Numbered from the stretch's first letter, positions 24,809 through 34,562 are shown. The stretch: DNA of 64,000 nt from Deltaproteobacteria bacterium (GCA_029858505.1 JAOUEW010000003.1:124001-188000); one strand, 5' to 3'. The notes: generated by a model not told the origin, from the sequence alone. Program-made: numbers and translations.

Positions 24809-25585
24809 TCAAGATTCCCGTTTGGTAAGCATTTTTTCCAGCAATTCGGAAGAGGCCGAGTCGGCCAACAGAGAACGCAGCCGGGCCACCGACTGGGTGC
24901 GCAGCTGGCACACCCGAGATTCGGTGATGCCCAACACCTGACCGATCTCCTTCAGGTTCAAGTCTTCGTCATAATAAAGAGACAGCACCATTTTTTCCTT
25001 CTCGGGCAGGGCATCAATCCCCACCCGCAGCCGTTCGGCCACTTCCCGCAGGGAAAGTTCATCCAAGGGGTTCTTGGCAAAGGGGTCTTCCAGCACCTCT
25101 AAAAAGCTGCCATGGTCGCCCTCCCCTTGGGGATGAATATCTTCGATGTTCACCAGGGGAATGGCCCGGGATTTCATCAGCAGTTCATGGTATTCCCCCA
25201 GGGAAATGCCTAGTTTTTGGGCCATTTCCTGTTCGGTGGGCATGCGGCCCAGAGAATGCACCAGGTCCAGGTGGGCGTGGGATATTTTGTGGGCGTTTTC
25301 CCGCACGCTGCGGGGAATCCAGTCGCAGGAGCGAAGTTCATCCAGCATGGCCCCCCGGATGCGAAACTCGGCATAGGTGCGGAACTGGGCATCGTGGCCC
25401 GTCTCGTACTTTTCAATGGCATCCAGCAGGCCAATCATCCCGGCCTGGATGATATCGTCCAAACTCATGCCTTCCGGCAGCCGGGCCCCCAGCCGGGTGG
25501 CAATCCGCTTGACCAAAGGGGCATATTCTACAACCACCTCGTCGCGAGACTTGGCCAGATAAGCGTGAGCGTATGGGTTGTTCAT
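24809..25585 (-). CDS. fliA: Flagellar RNA polymerase sigma factor (sigma 28)
   Basis: A 258-residue sigma factor. Region 2 has EYAPLVKRIATRLGARLP and DDIIQAGMIGLLDAIEKY with FRTYAEFRIRGAMLDELRSCDWIPRSVR (the latter two typical of FliA/WhiG). Region 3 follows, and region 4 has LNLKEIGQVLGITESRVCQL as helix-turn-helix. It directs late flagellar and chemotaxis promoters. The start MNNPYAHAY (25585) is preferred; upstream in-frame codons lack family likeness. It ends the leftward flagellar block, but a radical SAM gene separates it from flhG, to which it is usually adjacent. Confidence 0.95.
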   Translation of the reverse strand: MNNPYAHAYLAKSRDEVVVEYAPLVKRIATRLGARLPEGMSLDDIIQAGMIGLLDAIEKYETGHDAQFRTYAEFRIRGAMLDELRSCDWIPRSVRENAHKISHAHLDLVHSLGRMPTEQEMAQKLGISLGEYHELLMKSRAIPLVNIEDIHPQGEGDHGSFLEVLEDPFAKNPLDELSLREVAERLRVGIDALPEKEKMVLSLYYDEDLNLKEIGQVLGITESRVCQLRTQSVARLRSLLADSASSELLEKMLTKRES

Positions 25586-25972
25586 CCTCGGATCCTGGTC
25601 CCAAAGGTCAACGGTTCCCCCCTCTCCCATCGGGGATAGGGGTATGGCACCCAGGTTTAATGCCAAAGCCGTGCCGTATCTTGGTGATTCAGGGAAACTC
25701 CTAGGGCTGGAATACAGAAATTACTTATATAACAGGATATTTTATGTGGAGTTTAAAGAAACACCAGCGGGGCGTAAAGATGATGGGGGGGATTTGTAGC
25801 ACCTGTTTTGCCCATCTCCCGCCCTGTTTTCTGGGGCAGATCAGCGTCTGAAGGCCCCAGACAGAGGGAAGAATTGCCCAGGGCCAGGGAGGGGGTACTT
25901 TTAAGAATTGCCGGAAAGGGAGATGGGCTGGCCCACGCCGCTGGCGAGGGAAACAAACCCACGAGAGTAAAA
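25586..25972. other. Intergenic region, no gene seen
   Basis: About 390 bases between fliA and the radical SAM gene, both leftward. No frame with family likeness or ribosome binding site is seen. It would contain the fliA leader; no clear sigma54 or sigma28 promoter was found by eye. Confidence 0.4.
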
Positions 25973-26905
25973 CTACACTGCAATGGCAGAGCTGACCGCG
26001 GGTTTCTTGGTGTCGGTGATTTTGACGAATTCGAAATCGCAGGGGTTGCACTTGGTGTCGCAGGGCAGATTCCAGCGCCCCAGCAGGCGGTTCCATTTGA
26101 ACTTGAAATCCTTCATCCCCAGGTCGTGGATGGACCCGGCGGCATAGTTATGGTCGCGCACGTACAGGTGGCGATGGCAGGGGTAGATCAGGTTGTCCGG
26201 CCCGATAAGAAACCGTTTGGTTTTGCAGGTCACCCAGGTGTCGCGCTGGGGGGGGTGGTTTTCGTCGGCGTCTTCGCAGTTGGCCAGATACGACTCGTAG
26301 TTGTCGATGTAAGGCGCCGGGGAGTATAGCTGAGGGTAGTTGGTGTTCACATCGGCCCAGGTTTGGGGCAACATGCGGCCTTCTTTGTTACGGCCGGTAA
26401 AGGTTTGCAGGGCCCAGCCAATGTTGGCAGCCATCAGTTTGTCGGCCACCTCTTTGGTCAGGTCCGGGGTGTCGGTGGTAGACACTTGGTTCAGGCGCAA
26501 ACCCGCGGCTTTGATTTTGCGAATGCGCTCGATGTACACATCGGCTTCCATCCACCCTGGGTGGAACGACGTGTTCCACACGATTTTGTTCCCCCATTTC
26601 TTCATTTTTTCCAACGCGGTATCAAACTTTTCATACCACTTGCCGTTCAGGTTGGTGGTAAACACCACTTTGGAATAAAGGCCCAGCAACCCCGTCATCA
26701 ACGGTTCGAAATCCGGGTGCAACGACGATTCCCCCCCCAGCACTTTCACCGAGTGGGCGATGCGGTTCTTCTTCAGAAAGGCCAACAGTTGGGGGACATC
26801 CACCTTATCGGGATTCTTGCGGACATCCAGGGAGGACTTGGCCTGAATACAGTAAGAACATTGGTGGTTGCAAAACAGGTTGGTGAAAATACCCAAGTAC
26901 GCCAT
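25973..26905 (-). CDS. Radical SAM protein with C-terminal cysteine cluster
   Basis: A 310-residue protein. The radical SAM motif CNHQCSYC (residues 12-19) is near the N-terminus, and VLGGESSLHPDFEPL is the GGE-type SAM-binding segment. Near the C-terminus TWVTCKTKRF, YPCHRH and PCDTKCNPCDF provide about five cysteines that could bind an auxiliary cluster, as in SPASM or twitch domains. The substrate is unknown. It is inserted between fliA and flhG. No small peptide precursor gene was recognised nearby. A flagellar modification role is possible from position but is only inference. Confidence 0.82.
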   Translation of the reverse strand: MAYLGIFTNLFCNHQCSYCIQAKSSLDVRKNPDKVDVPQLLAFLKKNRIAHSVKVLGGESSLHPDFEPLMTGLLGLYSKVVFTTNLNGKWYEKFDTALEKMKKWGNKIVWNTSFHPGWMEADVYIERIRKIKAAGLRLNQVSTTDTPDLTKEVADKLMAANIGWALQTFTGRNKEGRMLPQTWADVNTNYPQLYSPAPYIDNYESYLANCEDADENHPPQRDTWVTCKTKRFLIGPDNLIYPCHRHLYVRDHNYAAGSIHDLGMKDFKFKWNRLLGRWNLPCDTKCNPCDFEFVKITDTKKPAVSSAIAV

Positions 26906-27215
26906 GGAGCCTCGTTAATAAAGGGATGGATTCAATTTTTTACAAGATTATCACCTCCCTAAGAAAAACAAAAGGAACACGGCATAGGCTAAAAGGGGTG
27001 TGGTTAGAGGGGGGGCCGTGGTCATGGTTGGTGCTTGCCGTGTGTGATTTATTTACGGGTTCATCTTCCACAGGTCGTTGGCCCAGAACATCGCCAAATT
27101 ACCCGCAACGGATATCCCATGGCCCTTACATTGGGAAACAGATCCATACTTGCGTGATCTAAAAATCTTTTGGAATTGGCGGACACCAAGGAAACAACCT
27201 GCCAGAAAAGCGAGT
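26906..27215 (-). promoter_or_regulatory. Leader of the radical SAM gene with an extended Shine-Dalgarno
   Basis: About 310 bases upstream of the radical SAM gene, with no supported gene. On the minus strand, at 26949-26962, there is a near-perfect extended Shine-Dalgarno (TTAGGGAGGTGATA). It is 43 bases before the annotated ATG, too far to serve it. The codon at the right spacing is TTG, followed at once by TAA. A second short frame (TTG, five codons, TAA) follows. This could be a start-stop leader element or chance. Confidence 0.35.
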
Positions 27216-28076
27216 TTACAATTTCTTCCAGCGTTTCAGACGTTCCCAAAAATGGAGGGTGTCTTGGGCGGGGACGTTGCCGTTCAGCAGGGTTTGGGCC
27301 AGCAGCCTTAAGCGCTGGGCGGCGGGGGACTTGGGAAAGGACTCCATCAGCGGAATCTGCTTGCGTACCGACTGGGTAAGGTAGGGATCGGAAGGAACCC
27401 ACCCCAGAAAATCAACCTCCAGATTCAGGTAGTGGCGGCACACCTGGTCCAGGCGGTCGTACACCCCCTGGGCCTCGTGCTCGTTGGCCACCATGTTGGC
27501 CACCACGGAAATTCGCTGGCAGCCGTATTTGCCGGACAGCAGTTTGATCAACGCGTAGGCATCGGTGATGGAGGTGGGTTCTGGGGTGGCCACCACCAGC
27601 ACCCGGTCGGCGGCGGTGTTAAACCGCATCACCGAGGCATGAATGCCCGCCCCCGTATCCACCACCAGAAAATCCGTTTCCGCGTCGAGGGGAGAGAGCA
27701 GGTCGAACAGCCGGGCCTGTTCTTGGGAAGAAAGATCCAGCAAATCCGTCATGCCGCTGGAGCCGGGGAGAATTTTCATCCCCCGCTGTTCCACCACCAC
27801 TTCCGCCAGGGTGCGTTCCCCCCGCATCATGTGTTCCAGGGAGTACTTGGGGGTGATGCCCAGAATGACGTCGATGTTGGCCAGCCCCACATCGGCGTCC
27901 ATCAAAAACACCCGGCGCTTCATTTGGGTCAGGGCCAAGCACAGGTTCACCCCCAGGTTGGTTTTACCCACCCCCCCTTTGCCGCTGGTGATGGCAATGA
28001 CCTGGGGCCGGTGGCCCCCCGTTTTATCCGGGGACCTGGCTCCGTGCAATTGCCGCAATGTGGACGCCTGATCCAT
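27216..28076 (-). CDS. flhG: Flagellar number regulator, MinD-like ATPase
   Basis: A 286-residue FlhG (FleN). The deviant Walker A is SGKGGVGKTNLGVNL (about 31-45), with DADVGLANIDVILG (about 60-73) and LVVDTGAGI (about 136-144). The N-terminal RQLHGARSPD has the activator-helix type seen in FlhG, which stimulates the FlhF GTPase. The C-terminal amphipathic helix (HFWERLKRWKK) would bind the membrane. With FlhF it sets flagellar number and place, which suggests few or polar flagella. It starts 95 bases after flhF. Confidence 0.95.
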   Translation of the reverse strand: MDQASTLRQLHGARSPDKTGGHRPQVIAITSGKGGVGKTNLGVNLCLALTQMKRRVFLMDADVGLANIDVILGITPKYSLEHMMRGERTLAEVVVEQRGMKILPGSSGMTDLLDLSSQEQARLFDLLSPLDAETDFLVVDTGAGIHASVMRFNTAADRVLVVATPEPTSITDAYALIKLLSGKYGCQRISVVANMVANEHEAQGVYDRLDQVCRHYLNLEVDFLGWVPSDPYLTQSVRKQIPLMESFPKSPAAQRLRLLAQTLLNGNVPAQDTLHFWERLKRWKKL

Positions 28077-28171
28077 GGCCTATCCTTTCGAGTATTCTCT
28101 GGCCTTGCCCTGGCCCCTGTATGCTCATCGTTTGTTGCTCGTCAAAGTCCAGCCTGCCTGTTCACCTGCCT

Positions 28172-29446
28172 TTATTCATCGCCTGAAATATTCAGGATCA
28201 AATCCACCATTCGCTCTCGGGTGGCCGGTTCAATGTCTTCCGGTACTTTTTGCCCAGTGGTGAGATAGGCCACGGGAATTTTGAAGCGAATGGCATGGTT
28301 GAAGATGGCCCCATAGGTGGCGCATTCGTCCAATTTGGTGAACACCACCCCCCGCAGTGGAATTTGGCTGAAGCGGCGGGTGACTTCGGTCATCTCGGCG
28401 TCTTTGGTGGTGGCCGACAGGGTTAGCCACACGTCGGTCTGTTCCATGTCTTCAAACAGCCGGAATATCTCGGCCATCTGCACGTCATCGCGCTGGGAGC
28501 GCCCCCCGGTGTCGATCAGCACCAGGTCCTTGCGGGAAAAGTCGGCCAGGGCACGCTCCAATTCGGCGCGGTTCGACACCACGGCGATGGGCACCTCCAT
28601 AATCTTGGCGTAGATTTTCAACTGCTCCACCGCGGCAATGCGAAAGGTATCGATGGTAATCAACCCCACGCTGACCCTGTGTTTCAGCATCTGTTCCGAA
28701 GCCAGCTTGGCCACCGTGGTGGTTTTTCCCACCCCGGTGGGTCCCACCAGGGCAATCACCTTGCGTTTGCCGCTGCCCGCGTGAAAGGGCCCCGTCACCG
28801 GAACAATCTTCATCATCATCCGGGCCAAAAACACCTTTACGTAGTGGAAATCTTCCTGGTCTGCCGGGGGGATGGCATTCATGGCCTCTTCCACCAGCCG
28901 GTGGGCAAACTTTTCTTCCATGCCGCTGAAGATCAACTGCTGGTAGAGCACCACCAAATTTTCCGAGAAGTCGGCATCGCGCAGCCCCTGAGATTTGGCG
29001 GTAAGAATTTGCACCATTTGGCGGGTTTCGGCAATTTCGGCCCGCAGTTGGTTCATCACCGATTCGTTTACCGCCGGGTTGGCGCGGGCCTGGGCCGATT
29101 CCACCATGTCTTTCAACTGCTGAATGTCCTCGTGCAGGGGGTTCAGCAGGCTTTCGGTTTCCATGCGGCTGCGCATCAGCAGCTGCCGCAACTGGTCGCC
29201 ATCGGCGGGGGCCTTGCCCTGGCCTGAGCGTGGATTGGCCGCCAGCAGGGCTTCTAGTTCGGGGCTGTTTTCACCGTTGTCGTTGGCGGCGGTAACCTCT
29301 AGCATGGGCCGGCCAAACAGGCCAAAGGCCCCCTTGCCCCCCCGCACATGGCGGGTGGAAAGTATGATGGCGTTGCTGCCCATCTCCTTCTTGACTTTGT
29401 CCAGCGCCTCTTGCATGTCGGCGCCCCGAAACCGTTTAATCTGCAT
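28172..29446 (-). CDS. flhF: Flagellar biosynthesis GTPase FlhF
   Basis: A 424-residue SRP-type GTPase. The N-terminal basic B domain begins MQIKRFRGADMQEALDKVKKEMG. The NG domain has ALVGPTGVGKTTTVAKLAS (about 232-250), TIDTFRIAAVEQL, VLIDTGGRSQRD (about 311-322) and FTKLDECATYG (about 375-385). It places the first flagellar basal-body parts at the pole. It lies between flhA and flhG, the standard order. Confidence 0.96.
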   Translation of the reverse strand: MQIKRFRGADMQEALDKVKKEMGSNAIILSTRHVRGGKGAFGLFGRPMLEVTAANDNGENSPELEALLAANPRSGQGKAPADGDQLRQLLMRSRMETESLLNPLHEDIQQLKDMVESAQARANPAVNESVMNQLRAEIAETRQMVQILTAKSQGLRDADFSENLVVLYQQLIFSGMEEKFAHRLVEEAMNAIPPADQEDFHYVKVFLARMMMKIVPVTGPFHAGSGKRKVIALVGPTGVGKTTTVAKLASEQMLKHRVSVGLITIDTFRIAAVEQLKIYAKIMEVPIAVVSNRAELERALADFSRKDLVLIDTGGRSQRDDVQMAEIFRLFEDMEQTDVWLTLSATTKDAEMTEVTRRFSQIPLRGVVFTKLDECATYGAIFNHAIRFKIPVAYLTTGQKVPEDIEPATRERMVDLILNISGDE

Positions 29447-29495
29447 GTCGGAAAGGATAGAGGGTTAAGGACCGGCCCTCCCCGGTCTGGTTTCG

Positions 29496-31598
29496 TTACC
29501 CCACCACGCCCAACGATTCAATTCGGACGTCGGCGGATATTTCGTTGTGAGACAACACCACCAGGTTGGGAATAAACCTCTCGGTCAGCCGCTTCACGTG
29601 GGGGCGGATGACCGGAGAACACAATAGTATGGGTTGATAGTTAAAGGCGGTGAAGCGATCCATCTGACCCTCGATACTTTTGATGATGTTTTGCGCGATG
29701 GAAGGATCCAGCCCCAGATAAGAACCCTGGGGGGTGGTGTGAATGGCTTCGGCCAGTTGGTCTTCCATCTCTTGGGTCAAGGCCACCAGGGGCAGCAGGC
29801 CGTCGGGGGTTTGGTATTGGCGGGTAATGGTGCGGGCCATGGCTTGGCGAACGTATTCGGTCAGCACTTCGGGATCTTTGGTCATGGTGGCGTAGTCGGC
29901 CAACGACTCCAACACGGTGTGCATATCCCGAATGGACACCCGCTCTCGCAGCAGGTTTTGCAGCACCTTTTGAATGCCGCCCAGGCTCAACACGTTGGGA
30001 ATCAACTCTTCCACCACCTTGGGCTCGGTCTTGGCAAAGTTGTCCATCAGTTTCTGGGTTTCTTGGCGGCCCAAGAACTCGGGAGAATGGCGTTTGATGA
30101 CCTCGGTGATGTGGGTGGCCAGCACGGTGGGAATATCAACCACGGTGTAGCCGGAGAATTGGGCTTTTTCCTGATCGTCGGGGGCCACCCAAATGGCAGG
30201 CAACCCGAAGGCCGGTTCGATGGTTTCAATGCCCGCGATGTTTTCCTCCACGTTGCCGGTTTTCATGGCCAGCAGGTGGTCGGTCAGCAGTTCTCCACGG
30301 CCCACTTCCACCCCCTTGATGGTCACGGAATATCCCCCAGGGGGAAGCTCCAGGTTGTCTTTGATGTGGATGGGCGGAACGATGAAACCCATGTCCAGGG
30401 CCACCTGGCGGCGGATGGATTTGATGCGGTCCAGCAGCTCGCCATCCTGGTCTTTGTCCACCAGCGGAATCAACCCATAGCCCAGCTCCAGCCCCAGCCG
30501 GTCAATGGGCAGCATGGTCTCAATGTCTTCCGGGGCCTCCTCGGCCATTTTTTGGGTGTCGGCCAGGGCGGTTTGGGCCTCGGCCAGGGCCATCCGCTCT
30601 TCGTTGGTGTATTGCAGATAGGCCATGGTGCCAGAAAGCACCGACATCACCAGCATGGGCAGGGTGGGAATCCCCGGAATGACCGCGAAGAACAGCAGCA
30701 CGCCAGACACCATGCCCATGGCCCGGCTGTTGGTGATGATTTCTTTTTTTAGGCCCTCTCCAATGGAGGACTCCAGGGCCGATTTCGACACCGCGATACC
30801 GGCCGCCACCGAGATGACCAGGGCGGGAAGCTGAGAAACCAAGCCATCGCCCACGGTGAGGATGGTGTAGGTTTGCACGGCGGCGGAAAGGTCCATGTTG
30901 TGCTGGGCCACCCCAATGATCAGCCCCCCCACCAAGTTCACCCCGGTAATAATCAACCCGGCAATGGCATCGCCCCGCACAAACTTACTGGCACCGTCCA
31001 TGGCCCCGTAGAAGTCGGCCTCTTGCTGAATTTTCAACCGCCGGGCCTTGGCTTCTTTGTCGTTGATGATGCCAGCGTTGAGGTCGGCATCAATGGCCAT
31101 TTGTTTCCCCGGCATGGCGTCCAAGGTAAAGCGGGCCCCCACCTCGGCAATCCGCCCAGCGCCCTTGGTGATCACCACGAAGTTGATGATGACCAGGATC
31201 AGGAAAATGATGATCCCCACGATGTAATTCCCCCCCACCACAAAGTCGCCAAAGGCCCGAATCAACTGGCCAGCGGCATCTTTGCCGTGGGCCCCGTTGC
31301 CCAGAATCAACCGGGTAGAGGCCACGTTCAACGACAAGCGGAACAGGGTGGTAATGAGAAGGACAACCGGGAATGAAGAAAAATCTAGGGCCTGAACGGT
31401 AAACAGGGAGACAAACAAAATTAAGATGGAAATGCCAATATTTAACGCCAGCAACAGGTCCAACAGCAGGGTGGGCAGGGGCAGCACCAGCATGGCAATG
31501 ATGGCGATCACGCCAAACGCCACCACCAGGTCAGAACTCCGCCCGACGGAGGGGGTGCCGCCTCCGGCGGGAGGGGCTTTGGTCGCCTGGGTTGCCAT
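29496..31598 (-). CDS. flhA: Flagellar export gate protein FlhA
   Basis: A 700-residue export gate subunit. The N-terminal part has about eight membrane helices, beginning VVAFGVIAIIAMLVLPLPT; the FHIPEP-type signature region includes GARFTLDAMPGKQMAIDADLNAG (about 154-176). The C-terminal cytoplasmic domain binds export chaperones (VGRGELLTDHLLAM, EPAFGLPAIWV, ITEVIKRHSPEFLGRQE). Length and features are complete. It sits between flhB and flhF. Confidence 0.97.
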   Translation of the reverse strand: MATQATKAPPAGGGTPSVGRSSDLVVAFGVIAIIAMLVLPLPTLLLDLLLALNIGISILILFVSLFTVQALDFSSFPVVLLITTLFRLSLNVASTRLILGNGAHGKDAAGQLIRAFGDFVVGGNYIVGIIIFLILVIINFVVITKGAGRIAEVGARFTLDAMPGKQMAIDADLNAGIINDKEAKARRLKIQQEADFYGAMDGASKFVRGDAIAGLIITGVNLVGGLIIGVAQHNMDLSAAVQTYTILTVGDGLVSQLPALVISVAAGIAVSKSALESSIGEGLKKEIITNSRAMGMVSGVLLFFAVIPGIPTLPMLVMSVLSGTMAYLQYTNEERMALAEAQTALADTQKMAEEAPEDIETMLPIDRLGLELGYGLIPLVDKDQDGELLDRIKSIRRQVALDMGFIVPPIHIKDNLELPPGGYSVTIKGVEVGRGELLTDHLLAMKTGNVEENIAGIETIEPAFGLPAIWVAPDDQEKAQFSGYTVVDIPTVLATHITEVIKRHSPEFLGRQETQKLMDNFAKTEPKVVEELIPNVLSLGGIQKVLQNLLRERVSIRDMHTVLESLADYATMTKDPEVLTEYVRQAMARTITRQYQTPDGLLPLVALTQEMEDQLAEAIHTTPQGSYLGLDPSIAQNIIKSIEGQMDRFTAFNYQPILLCSPVIRPHVKRLTERFIPNLVVLSHNEISADVRIESLGVVG

Positions 31599-31831
31599 GG
31601 GTCACTCCTTGGAGACTCTGTCCGTGAGCTCTCGTATCCGCCAGCGTAACACATGAAAAGGGCGGAAAAAAAGGGGGGGACGCACCAATAGCCCAGGAAA
31701 AACCGGGAAATGACCTGGGGCAAACCCAGGGGACAAGCCATGAAAAAGCAACGGAAACGCAGGGGGAAATAGCCAACAATCACCTCCAACTGGACTCAAG
31801 ACCAGTGCCCGTTCCCTGGTTCGCACCCTGG

Positions 31832-32893
31832 CTACTTGAGGGTTTTCCCCTTCAGGCGGTACACATAGGCCAAAATCTCGGCCACGGCCCGGAACAACCC
31901 CTCCGGGATTTCCTGGCCAATTTCCACGTGCTTGTAAATTTCTCTGGCCACCACCGGGTTTTCCACCAGGGGCACGTTGTTTTCCCGGGCCACTTCGCGA
32001 ATGCGCTGGGCAATAAAGTCGGCCCCCTTGGCCACCACCCGAGGAGACGCCATGATTTCCCGGTCATACTGCAAGGCCACCGCAAAGTGGGTGGGGTTGG
32101 TCACCACCACGTCGGCCTTGGGCACGTGCTCCATCATGCGGGCCTGAGACATGTTCCGCATGATTTGCCGGATGCGGGATTTTAGCTGCGGATTCCCCTC
32201 CGTCTCCTTCATCTCTTCTTTCATTTCCTGCTTGGTCATCATCAGCTGGCGGTCCAGGTTCCACCGCTGAAACAGAAAATCAAACAGGGCCAGAATCACC
32301 AAGGCAATGGCCACCCGCCCGAACAGCACCCCCACCAGCGACAGGTTAAAATCTAAAATGGCTTCGGGCTTTAAGCGGAACAGCTGAAACAGGGGGAAAA
32401 TTTCTTCCTCTAAAGAAACGTAGATGACATACCCCACCACGATCATCTTGAACAGGCTCTTCAGCAGCTCGGCAAAGGCGCTCATGGAGAACAGCCGTTT
32501 CATGCCCTCCAGCGGGTTCACCCGCTCGAACTTAAACTTGAAAGGAACAATCAACAACCCCACCTGCATAAACGAAGAAAACAGGGCCACCGCCATGGCC
32601 AAGGCAAACACACCCAACATAAAGGGGGTCACCAGCACCACGGTGTCGATGAAAAATTTTTGCAGCAGAGGAACGGTGAAATCTTGCTGGGAGAGATTTT
32701 GAAAGGAGGACACCCACAATTGCCGGAGGGTGTTGATTCCCAGTTGCCCGGTAAACAGAAAATACAGTGACATGGCCCCCAACATGGCGGCAGAGGTTAC
32801 TTCGCGAGAGATGGCCACCTGGCCCTCTTGGCGGGAGTCCTCCCGCCGTTTATCGGATGGTGCCTCGGATTTTTCTTGCCCGCTTTCGGCCAT
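31832..32893 (-). CDS. flhB: Flagellar export switch protein FlhB
   Basis: A 353-residue protein beginning with the charged ESGQEKSEAPSDKRREDSRQEGQVA segment typical of FlhB (shown here only in part by type). Four membrane helices lie between about 33 and 215. The autocleavage motif NPTH lies in VVTNPTHFAVAL near residue 268, after which the substrate-specificity switch occurs. The gene follows fliR by 3 bases; 233 non-coding bases separate it from flhA. Confidence 0.96.
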   Translation of the reverse strand: MAESGQEKSEAPSDKRREDSRQEGQVAISREVTSAAMLGAMSLYFLFTGQLGINTLRQLWVSSFQNLSQQDFTVPLLQKFFIDTVVLVTPFMLGVFALAMAVALFSSFMQVGLLIVPFKFKFERVNPLEGMKRLFSMSAFAELLKSLFKMIVVGYVIYVSLEEEIFPLFQLFRLKPEAILDFNLSLVGVLFGRVAIALVILALFDFLFQRWNLDRQLMMTKQEMKEEMKETEGNPQLKSRIRQIMRNMSQARMMEHVPKADVVVTNPTHFAVALQYDREIMASPRVVAKGADFIAQRIREVARENNVPLVENPVVAREIYKHVEIGQEIPEGLFRAVAEILAYVYRLKGKTLK

Positions 32894-32896
32894 GCG

Positions 32897-33682
32897 TTAC
32901 CCCCCCAGGGCCTTCAGTTCACCAAACAAAATGGGCTCCAGCCGCCCCACCACTTCGGTGACCGATTGAATGAAAAACGGAAAGCCGATTCCCAGGAACA
33001 AAATGCCCATGCCGATGGTGAGGGGCACCCCCACCACAAACACGTTCATTTGGGGCACGCTGCGGGCCACCAGCCCCAATGCCAAGTTGGCCGCCAGCAG
33101 GGCCGCCACCAGGGGGGCCCCCACCTGAATGCCCACCACAAACAGGCTGCCGGTGAGGTTGAGCACAAAATCATAGGCGGGACGGGTAAGGGCAAACTCG
33201 CCGGTGCCAATCAGTTTATAACTGTTGGCCAGGGCTTCAATGAACAAGTGATGGCCGTCGGCCATCACTAAAATAAGCAGGGCAAAGCTCGACAGCACTT
33301 GGCTGAACAAAGAAACCTGCTGGGCCGACAATGGATCGAACACATGGGCCATCCCCAGGCCGGTCTGAAAACCGATCAATTCCCCCGCCAGTTCAATGCC
33401 CACCATCAGCAGCCGGGCTGCCAGGCCAATCAACAACCCCACGGCCAGTTCCCCGGTCATCAGCACAATCAATTCCATCAGGGGGGGGTTGAGGGGCAGG
33501 TGGGGGTGGGCCACCAGGGGGTAGAATACCAGAGAGAGAATCAAGGCAAACCCGGATTTGACTGGAACGGGAGTGGTGGCATCTCCAAAAATGGGGGCGG
33601 CGGCCATCACGCCGGAAATCCGGGTGAGAATCAGAAAAAACCCCAGAAACTGGTTGGGGTCAAAATTGAGCAGATTTACCAT
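32897..33682 (-). CDS. fliR: Flagellar export gate protein FliR
   Basis: A 261-residue integral membrane protein with about six helices. Typical segments are FFLILTRISGVMAAAPIFG near the N-terminus and GELIGFQTGLGMAHVFDP (about 117-134). It is part of the FliPQR-FlhBA export gate. It is the first gene of the leftward flagellar block here. fliP and fliQ, which usually precede it, are not in the window, so the operon is split in this genome. Confidence 0.95.
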   Translation of the reverse strand: MVNLLNFDPNQFLGFFLILTRISGVMAAAPIFGDATTPVPVKSGFALILSLVFYPLVAHPHLPLNPPLMELIVLMTGELAVGLLIGLAARLLMVGIELAGELIGFQTGLGMAHVFDPLSAQQVSLFSQVLSSFALLILVMADGHHLFIEALANSYKLIGTGEFALTRPAYDFVLNLTGSLFVVGIQVGAPLVAALLAANLALGLVARSVPQMNVFVVGVPLTIGMGILFLGIGFPFFIQSVTEVVGRLEPILFGELKALGG

Positions 33683-33824
33683 CTCACCACCGTCTCACCA
33701 CCATCTATCCGCCATTGAACCGCCGGGCGTGGATATCCCCAGCAGAGGGATAAAAAAGGGGGAAAAAGAGCATCGACGTTAACGCCATAGGGGGGCTGCC
33801 AGCCCTCCTATCCTAGGTCCCTAC

Positions 33825-34475
33825 CTACACCTTGATACGGATTTCGGTGATACGCAACAAGCTCAGGGGTTCCCCCGCTTCCACCACCAGCGGTTGAAAG
33901 GCCGGGTTCATGGGTTGCAGAATGGTGGTGGAACCATGCCGGTGGAGGGTTTTCACCGTGTATTCGCTGTGGTTTCGACCGGCCAACACAATGGCCCCAT
34001 TGTGCACCGGGGCCGATGGGCTCACCAACAGGTGGGCCCCCGGAGGAATGTGGGCCCCCACCATGCTTTCTCCCTCGGCCACCACAAAAAACGCCTGGGG
34101 GTCGGCAATGTCAACCGGTTCAAAGCCCTCTGGGTCCCCTGAAGCCGATTCTAACCAGGGGCCACAGGCGGCCTGCCCCAGCACGGGCACCAGCCGCTGA
34201 GAGGCCGAAGGCTTGGGAATCATGGGGCGGCGCTCGAACAAATGCTGCACGGTCTCTGGGGCTTTTTCCCGGTAGGCGGTCGAAATCAGGTCGGATGAAT
34301 CCAGCCCCAGTTTATCGGCATAGAACAGCAGGGTTTTGTCTTTGGGAATGTGCCCGTCGGAAATGACCTTGCGGAACAACTCGTAAGGCAACTCCAATTG
34401 CCGGGCGCATTCTTTAATGTCTTCGAATCCCAATTGCTGCACCCGTTTTTTCAGCATGTCTGCCAGATTGGCCAT
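33825..34475 (-). CDS. LexA/CI-type autocleaving repressor
   Basis: A 216-residue regulator. The N-terminal 70 residues are a helix-turn-helix-like helical domain unlike the LexA winged helix. The C-terminal half is a peptidase S24 domain: cleavage bond Cys104-Gly105 in AACGPW, catalytic Ser137 in GESMVG and Lys175 in YTVKTLHR. Such repressors cut themselves when RecA is activated, lifting repression after DNA damage. It is divergent from the hydrogenase-like operon and may control it or itself. Not the standard lexA by its N-terminus; more like a phage-type repressor. No other phage gene is adjacent. Confidence 0.85.
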   Translation of the reverse strand: MANLADMLKKRVQQLGFEDIKECARQLELPYELFRKVISDGHIPKDKTLLFYADKLGLDSSDLISTAYREKAPETVQHLFERRPMIPKPSASQRLVPVLGQAACGPWLESASGDPEGFEPVDIADPQAFFVVAEGESMVGAHIPPGAHLLVSPSAPVHNGAIVLAGRNHSEYTVKTLHRHGSTTILQPMNPAFQPLVVEAGEPLSLLRITEIRIKV

Positions 34476-34534
34476 GGGAACCTTCCGTGGGATGAGGGGT
34501 TAAAAAAACAAAGAATTCCCTTTCAACCTACACA

Positions 34535-34562
34535 AGATAAAATATTTTGGCAAGAAGTCAAA
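34535..34562 (-). promoter_or_regulatory. Probable sigma70 promoter of the S24 repressor gene
   Basis: On the minus strand TTGACT (34557-34562) and TATCTT (34535-34540) are separated by 16 bases in an AT-rich stretch, about 60 bases before the repressor start. Confidence 0.45.

Noticed and set aside
33825-34475. Prophage edge at the S24 repressor
   Set aside because: No integrase, structural or replication phage genes and no attachment-like repeats around it.
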